Of a stretch of 34,248 bases of DNA, positions 15,081 to 23,125 are shown piece by piece (position 1 is the stretch's first letter; every line of letters starts with the position of its first letter). Where the stretch lies: contig CAMJGL010000015.1 in assembly GCA_946405205.1 (NCBI GenBank), positions 1 to 34,248 on the forward strand, in the 5' to 3' direction. The position numbers were made by a program, and so were the translations under genes. The notes beneath the pieces were generated by a model. The model made no database searches. It saw only the letters and a list, made by a program, of their open reading frames with translations, and was not told where the DNA came from. This DNA is from F23-B02 sp946405205 (GTDB taxonomy: Bacteria; Bacillota; Clostridia; Oscillospirales; Oscillospiraceae).

Positions 15081-16226
15081 ATGAAAAGATTTATATGCAC
15101 TGTTCTGGCCGCGCTGATGCTCTCGGCGCCGGCCTATGCGATCGAGACACTGAACGACGATGCAATAGATATCTCCGCGCCTTCCGCGATACTGACCGAA
15201 AAAGTCACCGGCGAGGTGATATACGAAAAAAATTCTCACGAGCGCATACCGCCTGCAAGCGTCACCAAGGTCATGACTTTGCTGCTGATAATCGAGGCCA
15301 TAGACCGCGGCGATATAAGCCTTGAGGATACGGTCATCGCCTCTGCGCGGGCAGCGTCCTTCGGCGGGAGCTGCGTTTTCCTCGAGGAGGGCGAAAAAAT
15401 GAGCGTCCACGAGATGCTCAAATGCATAGCCGTGGTGTCGGCCAACGACTGCGCCGTCGCAATGGCTGAGCATCTTTGCGGCTCGGAGCAGGCCTTCGTG
15501 CAGAAGATGAACGAGCGCGCAGCGCAGCTGGGGCTGAAGGATACGCATTTTTGCAACTGCACGGGTTTGTTTGAAGACCCCGAGCACTACTCCAGCGCGT
15601 ACGATATAGCCGTTATGAGCCGTGAGCTTATTAAGCATGAGCTCATCAAGGATTATACTACCATTTGGATGGATACCATACGAAACGGCGAGTTCGGGCT
15701 TTCAAACACCAACAAGCTCGTGTACTACTATGAGGGCTGCACGGGGCTCAAGACCGGCTTCACTGACGAGGCCATGTACTGCCTTTCCGCCACCGCAGAG
15801 CGCGACGGCGTGGAGTTTATAGCCGTCATCATGCACGGCGAAACGGTCGAAGCAAGAAACGACGACGCTAAGGCGCTTTTAAACTACGGCTTTGCAAACT
15901 ACAGGCTCTGCCCCCTGCGCAGTCCCGACGTTCTGCCGCCCGTATCCGTCACCCTCGGCAGCGCAGACTCCGTTCAGCCGGTGTACGACGGGCCGGAGGC
16001 CGCGCTCATAGCGAAAAACGGCGCGGGTGAGGTAAGCTATTCGCTTGAGCTGCCGGAATCGGTCGCGGCTCCCGTGGCGCAGGGGCAGCGCATAGGCACG
16101 CTGAAGGTCATGTTAAACGGAGAGGCGTTCCGTGAAGTGCCTCTGCTCGCGGGCAGCTCCGTGGAAAGCGCGGACTTCAGAGGCGTCCTGCTTCACCTTC
16201 TAAAAGGCTTCGTAGGCCTGAAATAG
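15081..16226 (+). CDS. D-alanyl-D-alanine carboxypeptidase, S11 family (DacA/DacF-like)
   Basis: A 381-residue penicillin-binding protein that trims the terminal D-Ala of peptidoglycan stem peptides outside the membrane. A signal peptide of about 20 residues ends in AYA. The catalytic motifs are SVTK (60-63, nucleophile S60), SAN (120-122) and KTG (224-226). A C-terminal beta-rich domain (about 270-365) precedes an amphipathic tail (FRGVLLHLLKGFVGLK) of the kind that anchors class C PBPs to the membrane. GGAGG lies before the ATG. In spore formers DacF is made in the forespore, but I cannot say whether this is the vegetative or the sporulation enzyme. It is followed by pgi with its own promoter. 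Confidence 0.9.
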   Translation: MKRFICTVLAALMLSAPAYAIETLNDDAIDISAPSAILTEKVTGEVIYEKNSHERIPPASVTKVMTLLLIIEAIDRGDISLEDTVIASARAASFGGSCVFLEEGEKMSVHEMLKCIAVVSANDCAVAMAEHLCGSEQAFVQKMNERAAQLGLKDTHFCNCTGLFEDPEHYSSAYDIAVMSRELIKHELIKDYTTIWMDTIRNGEFGLSNTNKLVYYYEGCTGLKTGFTDEAMYCLSATAERDGVEFIAVIMHGETVEARNDDAKALLNYGFANYRLCPLRSPDVLPPVSVTLGSADSVQPVYDGPEAALIAKNGAGEVSYSLELPESVAAPVAQGQRIGTLKVMLNGEAFREVPLLAGSSVESADFRGVLLHLLKGFVGLK

Positions 16227-16290
16227 CCCCCACTTTTCTCAAAATATGCAGTGATATACGCCCTGTTTCCCCCACCTCATCAAATTGTCC

Positions 16291-16318
16291 TTGCTTTTTC
16301 GTTATGCGGTAGTATAAT
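16291..16318 (+). promoter_or_regulatory. Promoter of pgi
   Basis: TTGCTT (16291-16296), a 16-nt spacer and TATAAT (16313-16318). The predicted start near 16325 is followed by GGAGG before the ATG at 16354. Confidence 0.7.
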
Positions 16319-16353
16319 ATCAGATTATACGAATTTGTATACGGAGGATAACT

Positions 16354-17628
16354 ATGGTTAAGGTTGATTTATCCGGAACGAGCGCATTTTTTGACCCCGC
16401 GGAGCTGGATTTTGCCGCTGCAGCGGAGGCTCACAGGGCTCTGGCTGACGGCACAGGCGCGGGAAGCGATTTCACCGGCTGGCTTCAGCTTCCCCAGCGC
16501 GTCAAGGACGGCGAGCTGAAAGCGATACTGAGCGCCGCACAGCGCATACGCAGCCGTTCAAAGGCACTGGTGGTCATCGGTATCGGCGGCTCTTATCTCG
16601 GCGCACGAGGAGCCATAGAGCTTCTGCGCCCCGTTCCCTCGGCGGATGATCCCAAAGTATTCTTCGTCGGCAACGGTCTTTCTCCCGACGCCCTGAACGA
16701 CGTTCTGCTCCAGCTTGGGGACATGGACTTTGACGTTAACGTTATCTCGAAATCCGGCACCACGCTTGAGCCGGCGCTCGCCTTCCGCGTTTTCAGAAAG
16801 CTCCTCAGGGAGAAATACGGCAGCACCGCCAAAAAGCACATATTCGCCACCACCGACGCGCAGCGGGGCGTGCTCAAATCCCTCGCAGACGCCGAGGGCT
16901 GGGAGTGCTTCGTCGTGCCGGACGACGTCGGCGGAAGATACAGCGTGCTTTCCGCGGTGGGCCTCCTGCCCATGGCCGTCGCCGGAATAGATGTAAAGGC
17001 TGTCATCAACTGCGCGATAGAGGAGTTCAAGGCGCTCGACCTGCGCTCCCCCGAAAACCCCGCATGGCAGTACGCCGCGGCAAGGCAGCATATGTACAGA
17101 AACGGCCGAAGCATCGAGATACTCGGCTGCTACGAGCCCTCCTTCCGCTTCATGGCAGAGTGGTGGAAGCAGCTTTACGGCGAGAGCGAGGGCAAAAACG
17201 GCATCGGAATCTACCCCGCCTCCGTTGAGTTCACCGCCGACCTGCACTCCATGGGTCAGTACATTCAGGACGGCCCCCGCACTCTGATGGAGACCGTCGT
17301 GAGCTTTGAGGCTCCCGTAAGGGGCTATACCGTCCCGTTTGAGATGGGCGATCCCGACGGGCTCAACTACCTCGCCGGCAGGGAGCTGTTTGATATCTGC
17401 CGCACCGCCGCAGAGGCCGTGAAGGCGGCCCACATCTCCGGCGGCGTTCCCAACATCACCGTTTCCGTCCCCGCAAGGGATGAGGCCGGCTTTGCCGCTC
17501 TTGTCTGCTTTTTCGAGTTTGCCTGTGCTATCTCGGGATATATGTCCGGCGTCAACCCCTTTGACCAGCCCGGCGTTGAAGCGTATAAGAAGAATATGTT
17601 CAGGATGCTCGGAAAGCCCGGCACTTGA
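16354..17628 (+). CDS. pgi: Glucose-6-phosphate isomerase
   Basis: A 424-residue cytosolic enzyme interconverting glucose-6-phosphate and fructose-6-phosphate. Landmarks: VIGIGGSYLGARGA (74-87) and ISKSGTTLEPA (131-141) for the phosphate-binding SIS domains, VGGRYSVLSAVGL (192-204), YGESEGKNG (275-283) with the catalytic Glu, H298 in TADLHSMGQ, and the C-terminal VNPFDQPGVEAYKKNMF with the conserved Lys. It is slightly shorter than the typical 450-residue Firmicutes enzyme but has all the motifs. CGGAGG precedes the ATG. It is monocistronic: promoter at 16291 and strong terminator at 17639. Confidence 0.96.
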   Translation: MVKVDLSGTSAFFDPAELDFAAAAEAHRALADGTGAGSDFTGWLQLPQRVKDGELKAILSAAQRIRSRSKALVVIGIGGSYLGARGAIELLRPVPSADDPKVFFVGNGLSPDALNDVLLQLGDMDFDVNVISKSGTTLEPALAFRVFRKLLREKYGSTAKKHIFATTDAQRGVLKSLADAEGWECFVVPDDVGGRYSVLSAVGLLPMAVAGIDVKAVINCAIEEFKALDLRSPENPAWQYAAARQHMYRNGRSIEILGCYEPSFRFMAEWWKQLYGESEGKNGIGIYPASVEFTADLHSMGQYIQDGPRTLMETVVSFEAPVRGYTVPFEMGDPDGLNYLAGRELFDICRTAAEAVKAAHISGGVPNITVSVPARDEAGFAALVCFFEFACAISGYMSGVNPFDQPGVEAYKKNMFRMLGKPGT

Positions 17629-17638
17629 CAGAACACAC

Positions 17639-17666
17639 AAACCGCTCCTTTCGGGGCGGTTTTTTA
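17639..17666 (+). terminator. Terminator of pgi
   Basis: AAACCGCTCC / GGGGCGGTTT stem (one G-U pair) with a TTTC loop, followed by a T-run. Confidence 0.9.
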
Positions 17667-17767
17667 ATACTTATTTCACATATTTTCACTTGCTTTGTAT
17701 GCAGAAAAATGGTAAGCTGTTTTCAATAAGACTAACCACATACTATAAAGCAAGGAGAGTGGTCACA

Positions 17768-18181
17768 ATGGTTAAGTTAATCATGGGTCTGAAGGGTTCC
17801 GGAAAGACCAAACGTTTGATCGACCTCGTTCGTGAGGCCGTCGCAATGGAAAACGGCGACGTTGTATGCATCGAGAAGGAAAAGAAGCTCACCTTTGACA
17901 TTCCTTATCAGGCGCGTCTTATCGAAGCCGGCTCGTACGATATCGGCTCCTATGAGTTCATCAAGGGCTTTATCTGCGGCCTGCATTCCGGCAACTACGA
18001 TATCACCCATGTTTTTATTGACAATTTCTATAAGATCGTGAGCAACAAGGATCCCGTCCTCTTCGGCGAGTTCCTCGATTGGCTCGAGAATTTCTCCGAG
18101 AGAGAAAATATTGAATTTGTAATAAGCGTCACCACCGACCCCGATACGGTCGGCGAGGCCATAAGAAAATATATGCTCTGA
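17768..18181 (+). CDS. Small P-loop ATP-binding protein of unknown function
   Basis: A 137-residue protein with Walker A GLKGSGKT (7-14) and a Walker B-like HVFIDN (81-86), so it likely binds ATP or GTP. The rest is a short alpha/beta domain with an acidic C-terminal half (LDWLENFSERENIEF) ending in VTTDPDTVGEAIRKYML. It is too short for a full AAA or kinase domain with a lid. The ATG at 17768 is chosen because AAGGAG (17751-17756) precedes it and the Walker motif starts at residue 7; the frame stays open upstream but that overlaps pgi and its terminator. A TATAAA near 17741 may be the -10. It is monocistronic. I do not recognise a named family. Confidence 0.7.
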   Translation: MVKLIMGLKGSGKTKRLIDLVREAVAMENGDVVCIEKEKKLTFDIPYQARLIEAGSYDIGSYEFIKGFICGLHSGNYDITHVFIDNFYKIVSNKDPVLFGEFLDWLENFSERENIEFVISVTTDPDTVGEAIRKYML

Positions 18182-18189
18182 AAGCACGA

Positions 18190-18220
18190 GGGAGAAGCGC
18201 CAGGCGCTTCTCCCTTATTT
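18190..18220 (+). terminator. Terminator of the small P-loop gene
   Basis: An 11-bp stem GGGAGAAGCGC / GCGCTTCTCCC with a 3-nt loop is followed by TTATTT. Confidence 0.8.
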
Positions 18221-18228
18221 CATTCTGA

Positions 18229-18260
18229 AAAAATCTGCCGCAGACCTGCGGCAGATTTTT
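18229..18260. terminator. Bidirectional terminator, mainly for rqcP
   Basis: A 14-bp perfect stem (AAAAATCTGCCGCA and its complement) with a GACC loop and A/T runs on both ends, directly after the rqcP stop codon. Confidence 0.85.
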
Positions 18261-18263
18261 CAT

Positions 18264-18506
18264 TCACTCAAGCTCACGGTACATGGCGGGGGCATCCTCT
18301 TTTTTTACCGTCTCGCTGACGGCGAGCACCTCCACCTTCAGGCTGCGCTGGCCGAAGGCGATCTCTATGATATCGCCGACCTTAACCTGATAGCCGGCCT
18401 TCACCTGCCTGCCGTTGACGGAGACTCGCTCGCCGTCGCAGGCCTCGTTTGCGACCGTTCTGCGCTTTATAAGGCGGGATACCTTCAGATATTTATCAAG
18501 TCTCAT
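18264..18506 (-). CDS. rqcP: RqcP/YabO-type S4-domain RNA-binding protein
   Basis: An 80-residue protein made of one S4 RNA-binding domain: MRLDKYLKVSRLIKRRTVAN at the start, VSVNGRQVKAGYQVKVGD in the middle, and the tail KKEDAPAMY. This closely follows YabO (RqcP) of Bacillus, which works with RqcH on stalled 50S subunits in ribosome quality control. The neighbours support it: it sits beside hup and a SpoVB-like gene, as yabO lies near yabM (spoVB) in Bacillus. GAGAGG is 5 nt before the ATG. It lies just after a strong hup terminator with only 23 bp for a promoter, so it may depend on read-through. The mazG/yabN, yabP and yabQ genes are absent here. Confidence 0.88.
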   Translation of the reverse strand: MRLDKYLKVSRLIKRRTVANEACDGERVSVNGRQVKAGYQVKVGDIIEIAFGQRSLKVEVLAVSETVKKEDAPAMYRELE

Positions 18507-18529
18507 AAAAACCTCTCATATACAAATAC

Positions 18530-18562
18530 AAAAAAACAGCCGACGGAGCATCGTCGGCTGTT
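18530..18562 (-). terminator. Terminator between hup and rqcP
   Basis: On the minus strand an 11-bp stem AACAGCCGACG / CGTCGGCTGTT with a 6-nt loop is followed by T7. Confidence 0.85.
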
Positions 18563-18572
18563 AATTCAATAA

Positions 18573-18848
18573 TCACTCTGCAACTGCGTCCTTCAGTGCC
18601 TTGCCGGCCTTGAAGAAGGGAACCTTGCTCGCGGGGATCTCGATCTCTTCGCGGGTCTTGGGGTTGCGGCCGATGCGAACGCCGCGCTCCTTGACATCAA
18701 ACACGCCGAAGCCTACCATCTGCACCTTCTCGCCGGAAACCAGAGTCTCGACGATGGTATCGAATGCAGCGTTTACAGCCTTCTCGGAATCCTTCTTGGA
18801 AAGGCCGGTCTTCTCGGCGACGGCTGCGATGAGTTCTGCCTTATTCAT
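18573..18848 (-). CDS. hup: HU-family DNA-binding protein
   Basis: A 91-residue histone-like protein that bends and compacts DNA as a dimer. The sequence is canonical: MNKAELIAAVAEKTGLSKKD, the GFGVFDVKER beta strand, the DNA-binding arm with GRNPKT (about 60-65), and the C-terminal FKAGKALKDAV helix. Full length for the family. AGGAGG lies before the ATG. It has a long leader with three hairpins (18849-19083) and a strong terminator after the stop, consistent with an abundant short mRNA, with rqcP beyond the terminator. Confidence 0.96.
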   Translation of the reverse strand: MNKAELIAAVAEKTGLSKKDSEKAVNAAFDTIVETLVSGEKVQMVGFGVFDVKERGVRIGRNPKTREEIEIPASKVPFFKAGKALKDAVAE

Positions 18849-19083
18849 GTGTAATCCTCCTAATAATGCGGCTACTTGCCTGTTTCTATATAGCCCGTGC
18901 GCACTGTCTGCGCTTTTTCGGGTTATTTACTGTAAGTGCAAGGGGAGCTGCTCCCCCCTGTCGGTCCTGACGGGCCGATTTTCGTCCATTCTTCTGATGA
19001 GCATTGAAAACTTACCATATTTCGGGCTGTTTATCAAGAGCTTTTTTCAAAAAAAGCCTTATTTTTAATACTTTTTTAAAAAA
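18849..19083 (-). promoter_or_regulatory. Long structured 5' leader region of hup
   Basis: No gene lies in these 235 bp. On the hup-coding strand there are three hairpins in a row: TCGGTCC/GGGCCGA-type (18961-18978), GGGGAG/CTCCCC (18942-18956), and GCGCA/TGCGC within CCCG/CGGG (18894-18922), then AGGAGG. A weak promoter candidate, TTGATA-17-TAAGTT, ends near 19010. A T-rich stretch with AGCTTTTTT/AAAAAAGCC at 19038-19060 may end the flippase transcript. The hairpins match no riboswitch class that I recognise. Confidence 0.45.
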
Positions 19084-20691
19084 TCAGTTCATATGCAGCA
19101 GCTTTGCTATCTTGTCCCCCTTGGGGATGAGCTTCATATCCTCGGCGGTGATGGCGCGAAGCTTTATCACGGCGACGGCATAGACTATCACGGCCGCGGC
19201 TATGGCGACGCACATATCAAGCGCCATCGTAAGCCTTCCGTCGGGCGCGATGAACAGGCTGCACAGGAAGAACACGCCGTAGGCCACGACGCCCATGATG
19301 GCGCTGGGCAGAGCCGGCCTGAGGAAGACGTTCTTCACTGAAATGCCATTTTCAAAGCTGCGGCTGATGAATATGAGGTTCATCACGCACATGGTGATAT
19401 AGCAGCAGAGAGTTCCTATTGGCGCGCCGTAGATGTTGACCGAGGGTATGGCGATGATAAACCAGTTGACGGTTATCTTGACAAGACCGCCCGCTATAAT
19501 GGAATAGAGCGTGAGCTTTTCCCTGCCGGAGGCCTGAAGCACGGCGGTGCTCATAAGCGAGAAGCATACGAACACCGAGGCCATGCCCAGAATGCACAGC
19601 AGCAGCCCGCCGGCCTCGTGAGCCGTGGGGTAGACAACGCTCATAATGGGCTTGCAAAGCACTGCAAGTCCCACGCCCATGGGCAGGGCGATCGCCATTG
19701 AGATGCGCAGGGAGTCCTCGGATATTTTACCCGCCTCTGCCTTGTTTTTAAGCGCGAGCTTGGCAGATATCGCGGGAACGATGGATATCGTCAGCGGCGT
19801 TATGAAGGCCGCGGGGAGGTTGAACAGGGTCTGCGCCTTGCCGTAAACGCCGTACAGGGTGTTGGCGTGCTTATAGCTGAAGCCCACCGCGTCCTGAAGG
19901 CGGGACATGCAAAGACCCGCGTCAAGAAGGTTTATGAGCGACAGTACCACCGAGCCCAGCGCGATGGGGATACCGATGCGCAGCAGGTTTTTAAGTATCG
20001 TGCCCGTGCTCTCAGGAACATCGGGCTCGGCTATCGTGTCGAAGCGGTAGTTGCGCATCTTGTACACGATCATGTATATGAGCGCGACGAGCGAGCCCAC
20101 GGTAACGCCGAGGATGGCACCCGCGACGGAGACGGTCTGGTCATAGCCGGCCTTGATGAGATATCCGGCGAGGGCAAGGCCCACCGCAACCTTTGCAAGA
20201 ACCTCAAGCACCTGGCTGACGGTGGTGGGCTTCATGTTCTCATAGCCCTGGGTCAGACCCCTGTAGGTCGCCGCAAGGCAGCACAGGAGCACCGCGGGAG
20301 ACAGTACCTGGATGCTCAGCGCCGTATCGGGGCTGTGGATGAGCGTATCGGCCAGCCACTCGGGGAAAATGAACATCACCGATGAGCAGATAACGCCCAG
20401 CACGAAGAACGTCCACCAGGCGACGGTATATGTGCGCCGCGCCTGCATCTGCAGTCCCCTTGTCTGCGCGTCGCTTATCATGCGCGACAGCGCCACGGGG
20501 AAGCCCGCCGTTGCCAGCGTAAGGAACACGCTGTACACATAATAGGCCTGCAGGAACAGGCCGTAGCCGTCGTCACCCAGCATATTGCCCAGCGGGATCT
20601 TGTACAGGGCGCCGAGGATCTTCATTATTATAACGCCGGCGGTCATTATTGCCGCGCCGTGCAGATAGTTCTGTTCTTTCGCCTTTGCCAC
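19084..20691 (-). CDS. SpoVB/YtgP-like MOP-superfamily lipid flippase
   Basis: A 535-residue polytopic membrane protein with about 14 transmembrane segments. The start (GAAIMTAGVIIMKILGALYKIPL, split as GAAIMTAG...KILGALYKIPL) followed by LGDDGYGLFLQAYYVYSV is typical of the SpoVB/YabM/YtgP group. These proteins are thought to flip lipid-linked peptidoglycan precursors or related lipids. The position beside hup and rqcP mirrors spoVB (yabM) in the Bacillus yab region, favouring a SpoVB-like role over YtgP, but sequence alone does not settle it. It starts at GTG 20691 with GGAGG about 7 nt upstream; promoter at 20754-20782. A second, shorter paralogue is at 848-2206. Confidence 0.88.
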   Translation of the reverse strand: MAKAKEQNYLHGAAIMTAGVIIMKILGALYKIPLGNMLGDDGYGLFLQAYYVYSVFLTLATAGFPVALSRMISDAQTRGLQMQARRTYTVAWWTFFVLGVICSSVMFIFPEWLADTLIHSPDTALSIQVLSPAVLLCCLAATYRGLTQGYENMKPTTVSQVLEVLAKVAVGLALAGYLIKAGYDQTVSVAGAILGVTVGSLVALIYMIVYKMRNYRFDTIAEPDVPESTGTILKNLLRIGIPIALGSVVLSLINLLDAGLCMSRLQDAVGFSYKHANTLYGVYGKAQTLFNLPAAFITPLTISIVPAISAKLALKNKAEAGKISEDSLRISMAIALPMGVGLAVLCKPIMSVVYPTAHEAGGLLLCILGMASVFVCFSLMSTAVLQASGREKLTLYSIIAGGLVKITVNWFIIAIPSVNIYGAPIGTLCCYITMCVMNLIFISRSFENGISVKNVFLRPALPSAIMGVVAYGVFFLCSLFIAPDGRLTMALDMCVAIAAAVIVYAVAVIKLRAITAEDMKLIPKGDKIAKLLHMN

Positions 20692-20753
20692 GGGATGCCT
20701 CCAATCACAGGTACACGGGGCCGTATGCTCCCCTATGCTTAAATCACCTGAGA

Positions 20754-20782
20754 AATATATACCATTGAACGCAATAAATCAA
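20754..20782 (-). promoter_or_regulatory. Probable promoter of the SpoVB-like gene
   Basis: On the minus strand, TTGATT (20777-20782), a 17-nt spacer and TATATT (20754-20759). The -35 box overlaps the terminator stem of the preceding MBL gene. Confidence 0.55.
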
Positions 20783-20810
20783 GGGAATTGTGTAAATTCC
20801 CTTGATTTTT
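20776..20810. terminator. Terminator after the MBL-fold hydrolase gene
   Basis: A 14-bp perfect stem AAATCAAGGGAATT and its complement with a GTGTA loop. T-rich runs lie on both sides; the rightward one is better. Confidence 0.7.
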
Positions 20811-20832
20811 GGCATATATAGGGTTCAACCAA

Positions 20833-21459
20833 TCACTTTGCGAATTTAAGCACCGCCACCTGCGTGGGGGTCTGCTTGGTTATCTCTATGGTATCGGTAT
20901 CGTAAAACCGGACTACGGAAAGAGGCATATACTGGTCGGTAAATGCCTCGACCCGCTCGAGCCTGCGGTTGCCGCAGCCGTCATGGGCATAGTGCATTGG
21001 TATGACGACATTGGCAAAAAGCTCGTCGGCGAGCGGCTTCGTCTTATCGCTGGGCATGGCACGGAAGCCGCCGGCGTTTATCATAAGCACGTCCGCCCCG
21101 AAAAGCTCGGCCTTTTCATTGTCGGTGAGTATGCAGCCGAAATCGCCCATATGCACCAGCTTATAGCCGTCCCAGTCGAGAATATGTATCTTATTCGGCC
21201 CGCGGAGCAGACCCCAGCTCGTGTCATGGAAGGTGTCGATGACCGACAGGACATAGGGACAGGGCTTGCCCGCTTCCGTTAGCTTTACCGCAGCGCGGTT
21301 GTTGTGTCCGTGGTGCTCATGGCTGCACAGAACGGCGTCCGCCTCAAGGTGCAGCTCGGGATAGCCTGACAGCTCGCGGGTCTCATAGGGGTCAATAACA
21401 ACGCTGTAGCCTGAATGTGTTATCTTAAAGCAGGAGTGTCCCAGCCATTTGATTTCCAT
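20833..21459 (-). CDS. MBL-fold (UlaG-like) metal-dependent hydrolase
   Basis: A 208-residue cytosolic metallo-beta-lactamase-fold protein of the short UlaG-like kind. It begins IKWLGHSCFKI with VIDPY, carries the metal motif SHEHHGH (H47, H49, H52), then H78 (DTFHD), D106 (HMGDFG) and H156 (PMHYAHDG). The usual Asp of HxHxDH is Gly51 here, so the second metal site may be altered. Substrate unknown. The ATG at 21459 is chosen for GGAG 8 nt upstream and because the domain starts at residue 1; an upstream in-frame start lacks support. It is downstream of murC but separated by a terminator. A TTGACA near 21533 has no matching -10. Confidence 0.82.
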   Translation of the reverse strand: MEIKWLGHSCFKITHSGYSVVIDPYETRELSGYPELHLEADAVLCSHEHHGHNNRAAVKLTEAGKPCPYVLSVIDTFHDTSWGLLRGPNKIHILDWDGYKLVHMGDFGCILTDNEKAELFGADVLMINAGGFRAMPSDKTKPLADELFANVVIPMHYAHDGCGNRRLERVEAFTDQYMPLSVVRFYDTDTIEITKQTPTQVAVLKFAK

Positions 21460-21550
21460 AGTATTTCTCCGTTTCATTTATCGATACCGATATGGTCGCG
21501 TATATTTTAACGCATCGGAAAGAGATATTCTGTGTCAAATTCTACAAATA

Positions 21551-21582
21551 TCAAAAAAGGAAGAGCCTCGCTCTTCCTTTTT
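21551..21582 (-). terminator. Terminator of murC
   Basis: A 13-bp perfect stem AAAAAGGAAGAGC and complement with a 3-nt loop, followed on the minus strand by T6. Confidence 0.9.
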
Positions 21583-21589
21583 AACAGGT

Positions 21590-22972
21590 TCAGATCTCGT
21601 AGTCGTCCTCGAGCAGATGCTCGCCGATCTTGTAGACGTTGCCCGCGCCCACCGTCAGGATAAGGTCGCCGGGCTCGGCTGTTTTTCTCAGATCCTCCTC
21701 GATCTCCTCAAAGGTCTTAAAGAACCTTGCGCCCTCGATCTTCTCGGCCAGGTCTGCCGAGGAGATGCCGAGAATATTCTTTTCACGGGCGGCGAATATC
21801 TCCGCAAGATACACTATGTCGGCTCGCCTCAGCTGCCGTACAAAGTCGTGGAACAGCGCCATGGTGCGCGTATAGGTATGGGGCTGGAACACGACGATGG
21901 TGCGCTTATAGCCCAGCGGCTCGACAGCGTCCAGCAGGGCTCTGACCTCGCCGGGGTGATGCGCATAGTCGTCGTAAACGTCGGCTCCGTTATACTTGCC
22001 CTTGAATTCAAAGCGTCTGCCCGCTCCGGAAAAACCGGCAAGGCCGTATTTGATGGCGGTGGGCTTTATGCCGAGACATATGCTGGCCGCAGCCGACGCA
22101 AGAGCGTTTTTCAGATTGTGCTCGCCGGGAACATGGATGCTGACGGTCTCAAGGAACTTACCCTTATACATGATGTCAAATTTTGTGAGTGAGCCGAGGC
22201 GCAAAACGTTTTTGGCATAGACGTCTGCCTTATTTGAAAGACCGAAGGTAACGATGTTCCTGTCGAGCCCCTTCAGGGCGTCCATCGTGTTCTCGTCATC
22301 GTAGTTTGCCACAACATAGCCGTCCGCGGGAACGTGGCTTGCAAATTCGCGGAAGCTCTGCTTTATCTCCTCGATGCCGGAGAAGAAGTCGAGATGATCC
22401 GCCTCAATATTGAGTATCACCGCTACCGTGGGGTAAAACGCGTGGAAGGAATTATAATACTCGCAGGACTCCATGACGATGGTGTCGCCCGCGCCTACCC
22501 TGTGCCCCGCCTTTAAAAGGGGCAGGGTCCCGCCTATCATGACGGTGGGGTCCTTCTCGGCTGCCATGAGTATGTGCGTGCACATTGAGGTGGTGGTGGT
22601 TTTGCCGTGGGTGCCCGAGATGCACAGGGCGTTTTTATAGCCCCGCATTATCGCTCCCCAGGCCTGAGTGCGCTCAAAAACCGGAATGCCCAGCTCGTGG
22701 GCGCGGATTATCTCGGGATTATCGTCATGGGCAGCCGCGGTGCGCACGACAAACTCCGTGCCGGGCGCGATGTTTTCCGCATCGTGGCCGATATATATGT
22801 TTATGCCCTTTTCCCGCAGGCGCGAGGTGCGCTCGCTCTCGGCGATATCGGAGCCGCTTATTATGAGCCCCGCGTCCTTCAGGACCTCCGCCAGAGGCGA
22901 CATGGACACGCCGCCGATACCGATAAGGTGTCCCTTTCTGCCCTTGGATAAAAACTCGCTGAAATCCGACAT
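21590..22972 (-). CDS. murC: UDP-N-acetylmuramate--L-alanine ligase
   Basis: A 460-residue Mur ligase that adds L-Ala to UDP-MurNAc with ATP, the first amino-acid step of peptidoglycan synthesis. Landmarks: GHLIGIGGVSMSPLAE (14-29) for UDP-sugar binding, the P-loop GTHGKTTTT (120-128), MESCEYYNSF, ILNIEADHLDFF with the metal-binding Glu/His, GEHNLKNALAS, and DDYAHHPGEV plus FQPHTYTR, which mark MurC among the Mur ligases. The ATG at 22972 has GGAGTT 5 nt upstream; an in-frame ATG at 23008 has no ribosome site. It is monocistronic with a strong terminator, divergent from cca. No promoter could be chosen with confidence. Confidence 0.95.
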   Translation of the reverse strand: MSDFSEFLSKGRKGHLIGIGGVSMSPLAEVLKDAGLIISGSDIAESERTSRLREKGINIYIGHDAENIAPGTEFVVRTAAAHDDNPEIIRAHELGIPVFERTQAWGAIMRGYKNALCISGTHGKTTTTSMCTHILMAAEKDPTVMIGGTLPLLKAGHRVGAGDTIVMESCEYYNSFHAFYPTVAVILNIEADHLDFFSGIEEIKQSFREFASHVPADGYVVANYDDENTMDALKGLDRNIVTFGLSNKADVYAKNVLRLGSLTKFDIMYKGKFLETVSIHVPGEHNLKNALASAAASICLGIKPTAIKYGLAGFSGAGRRFEFKGKYNGADVYDDYAHHPGEVRALLDAVEPLGYKRTIVVFQPHTYTRTMALFHDFVRQLRRADIVYLAEIFAAREKNILGISSADLAEKIEGARFFKTFEEIEEDLRKTAEPGDLILTVGAGNVYKIGEHLLEDDYEI

Positions 22973-23125
22973 ATTAACTCCAATCGACACATCCGTGCCT
23001 AATTTCATGCTTTATGATCTGTTTACAAAATTATGTTGATGTTGCTTTTTGTAAATGATATTATAATACCGTTGGTTGAACAATACAAGAATTAAAATTC
23101 TTATTGCTTTTAAGGTAAAATTCAG

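Noticed and set aside
16558..17640. Open frame of 360 codons opposite pgi
   Set aside because: Pgi on the plus strand has every catalytic motif. The antisense product matches nothing I know and crosses the pgi terminator region.
17480..17767. Upstream in-frame extension of the small P-loop gene
   Set aside because: It overlaps pgi out of frame and crosses the pgi terminator. ATG 17768 has AAGGAG upstream and the Walker motif right after it.
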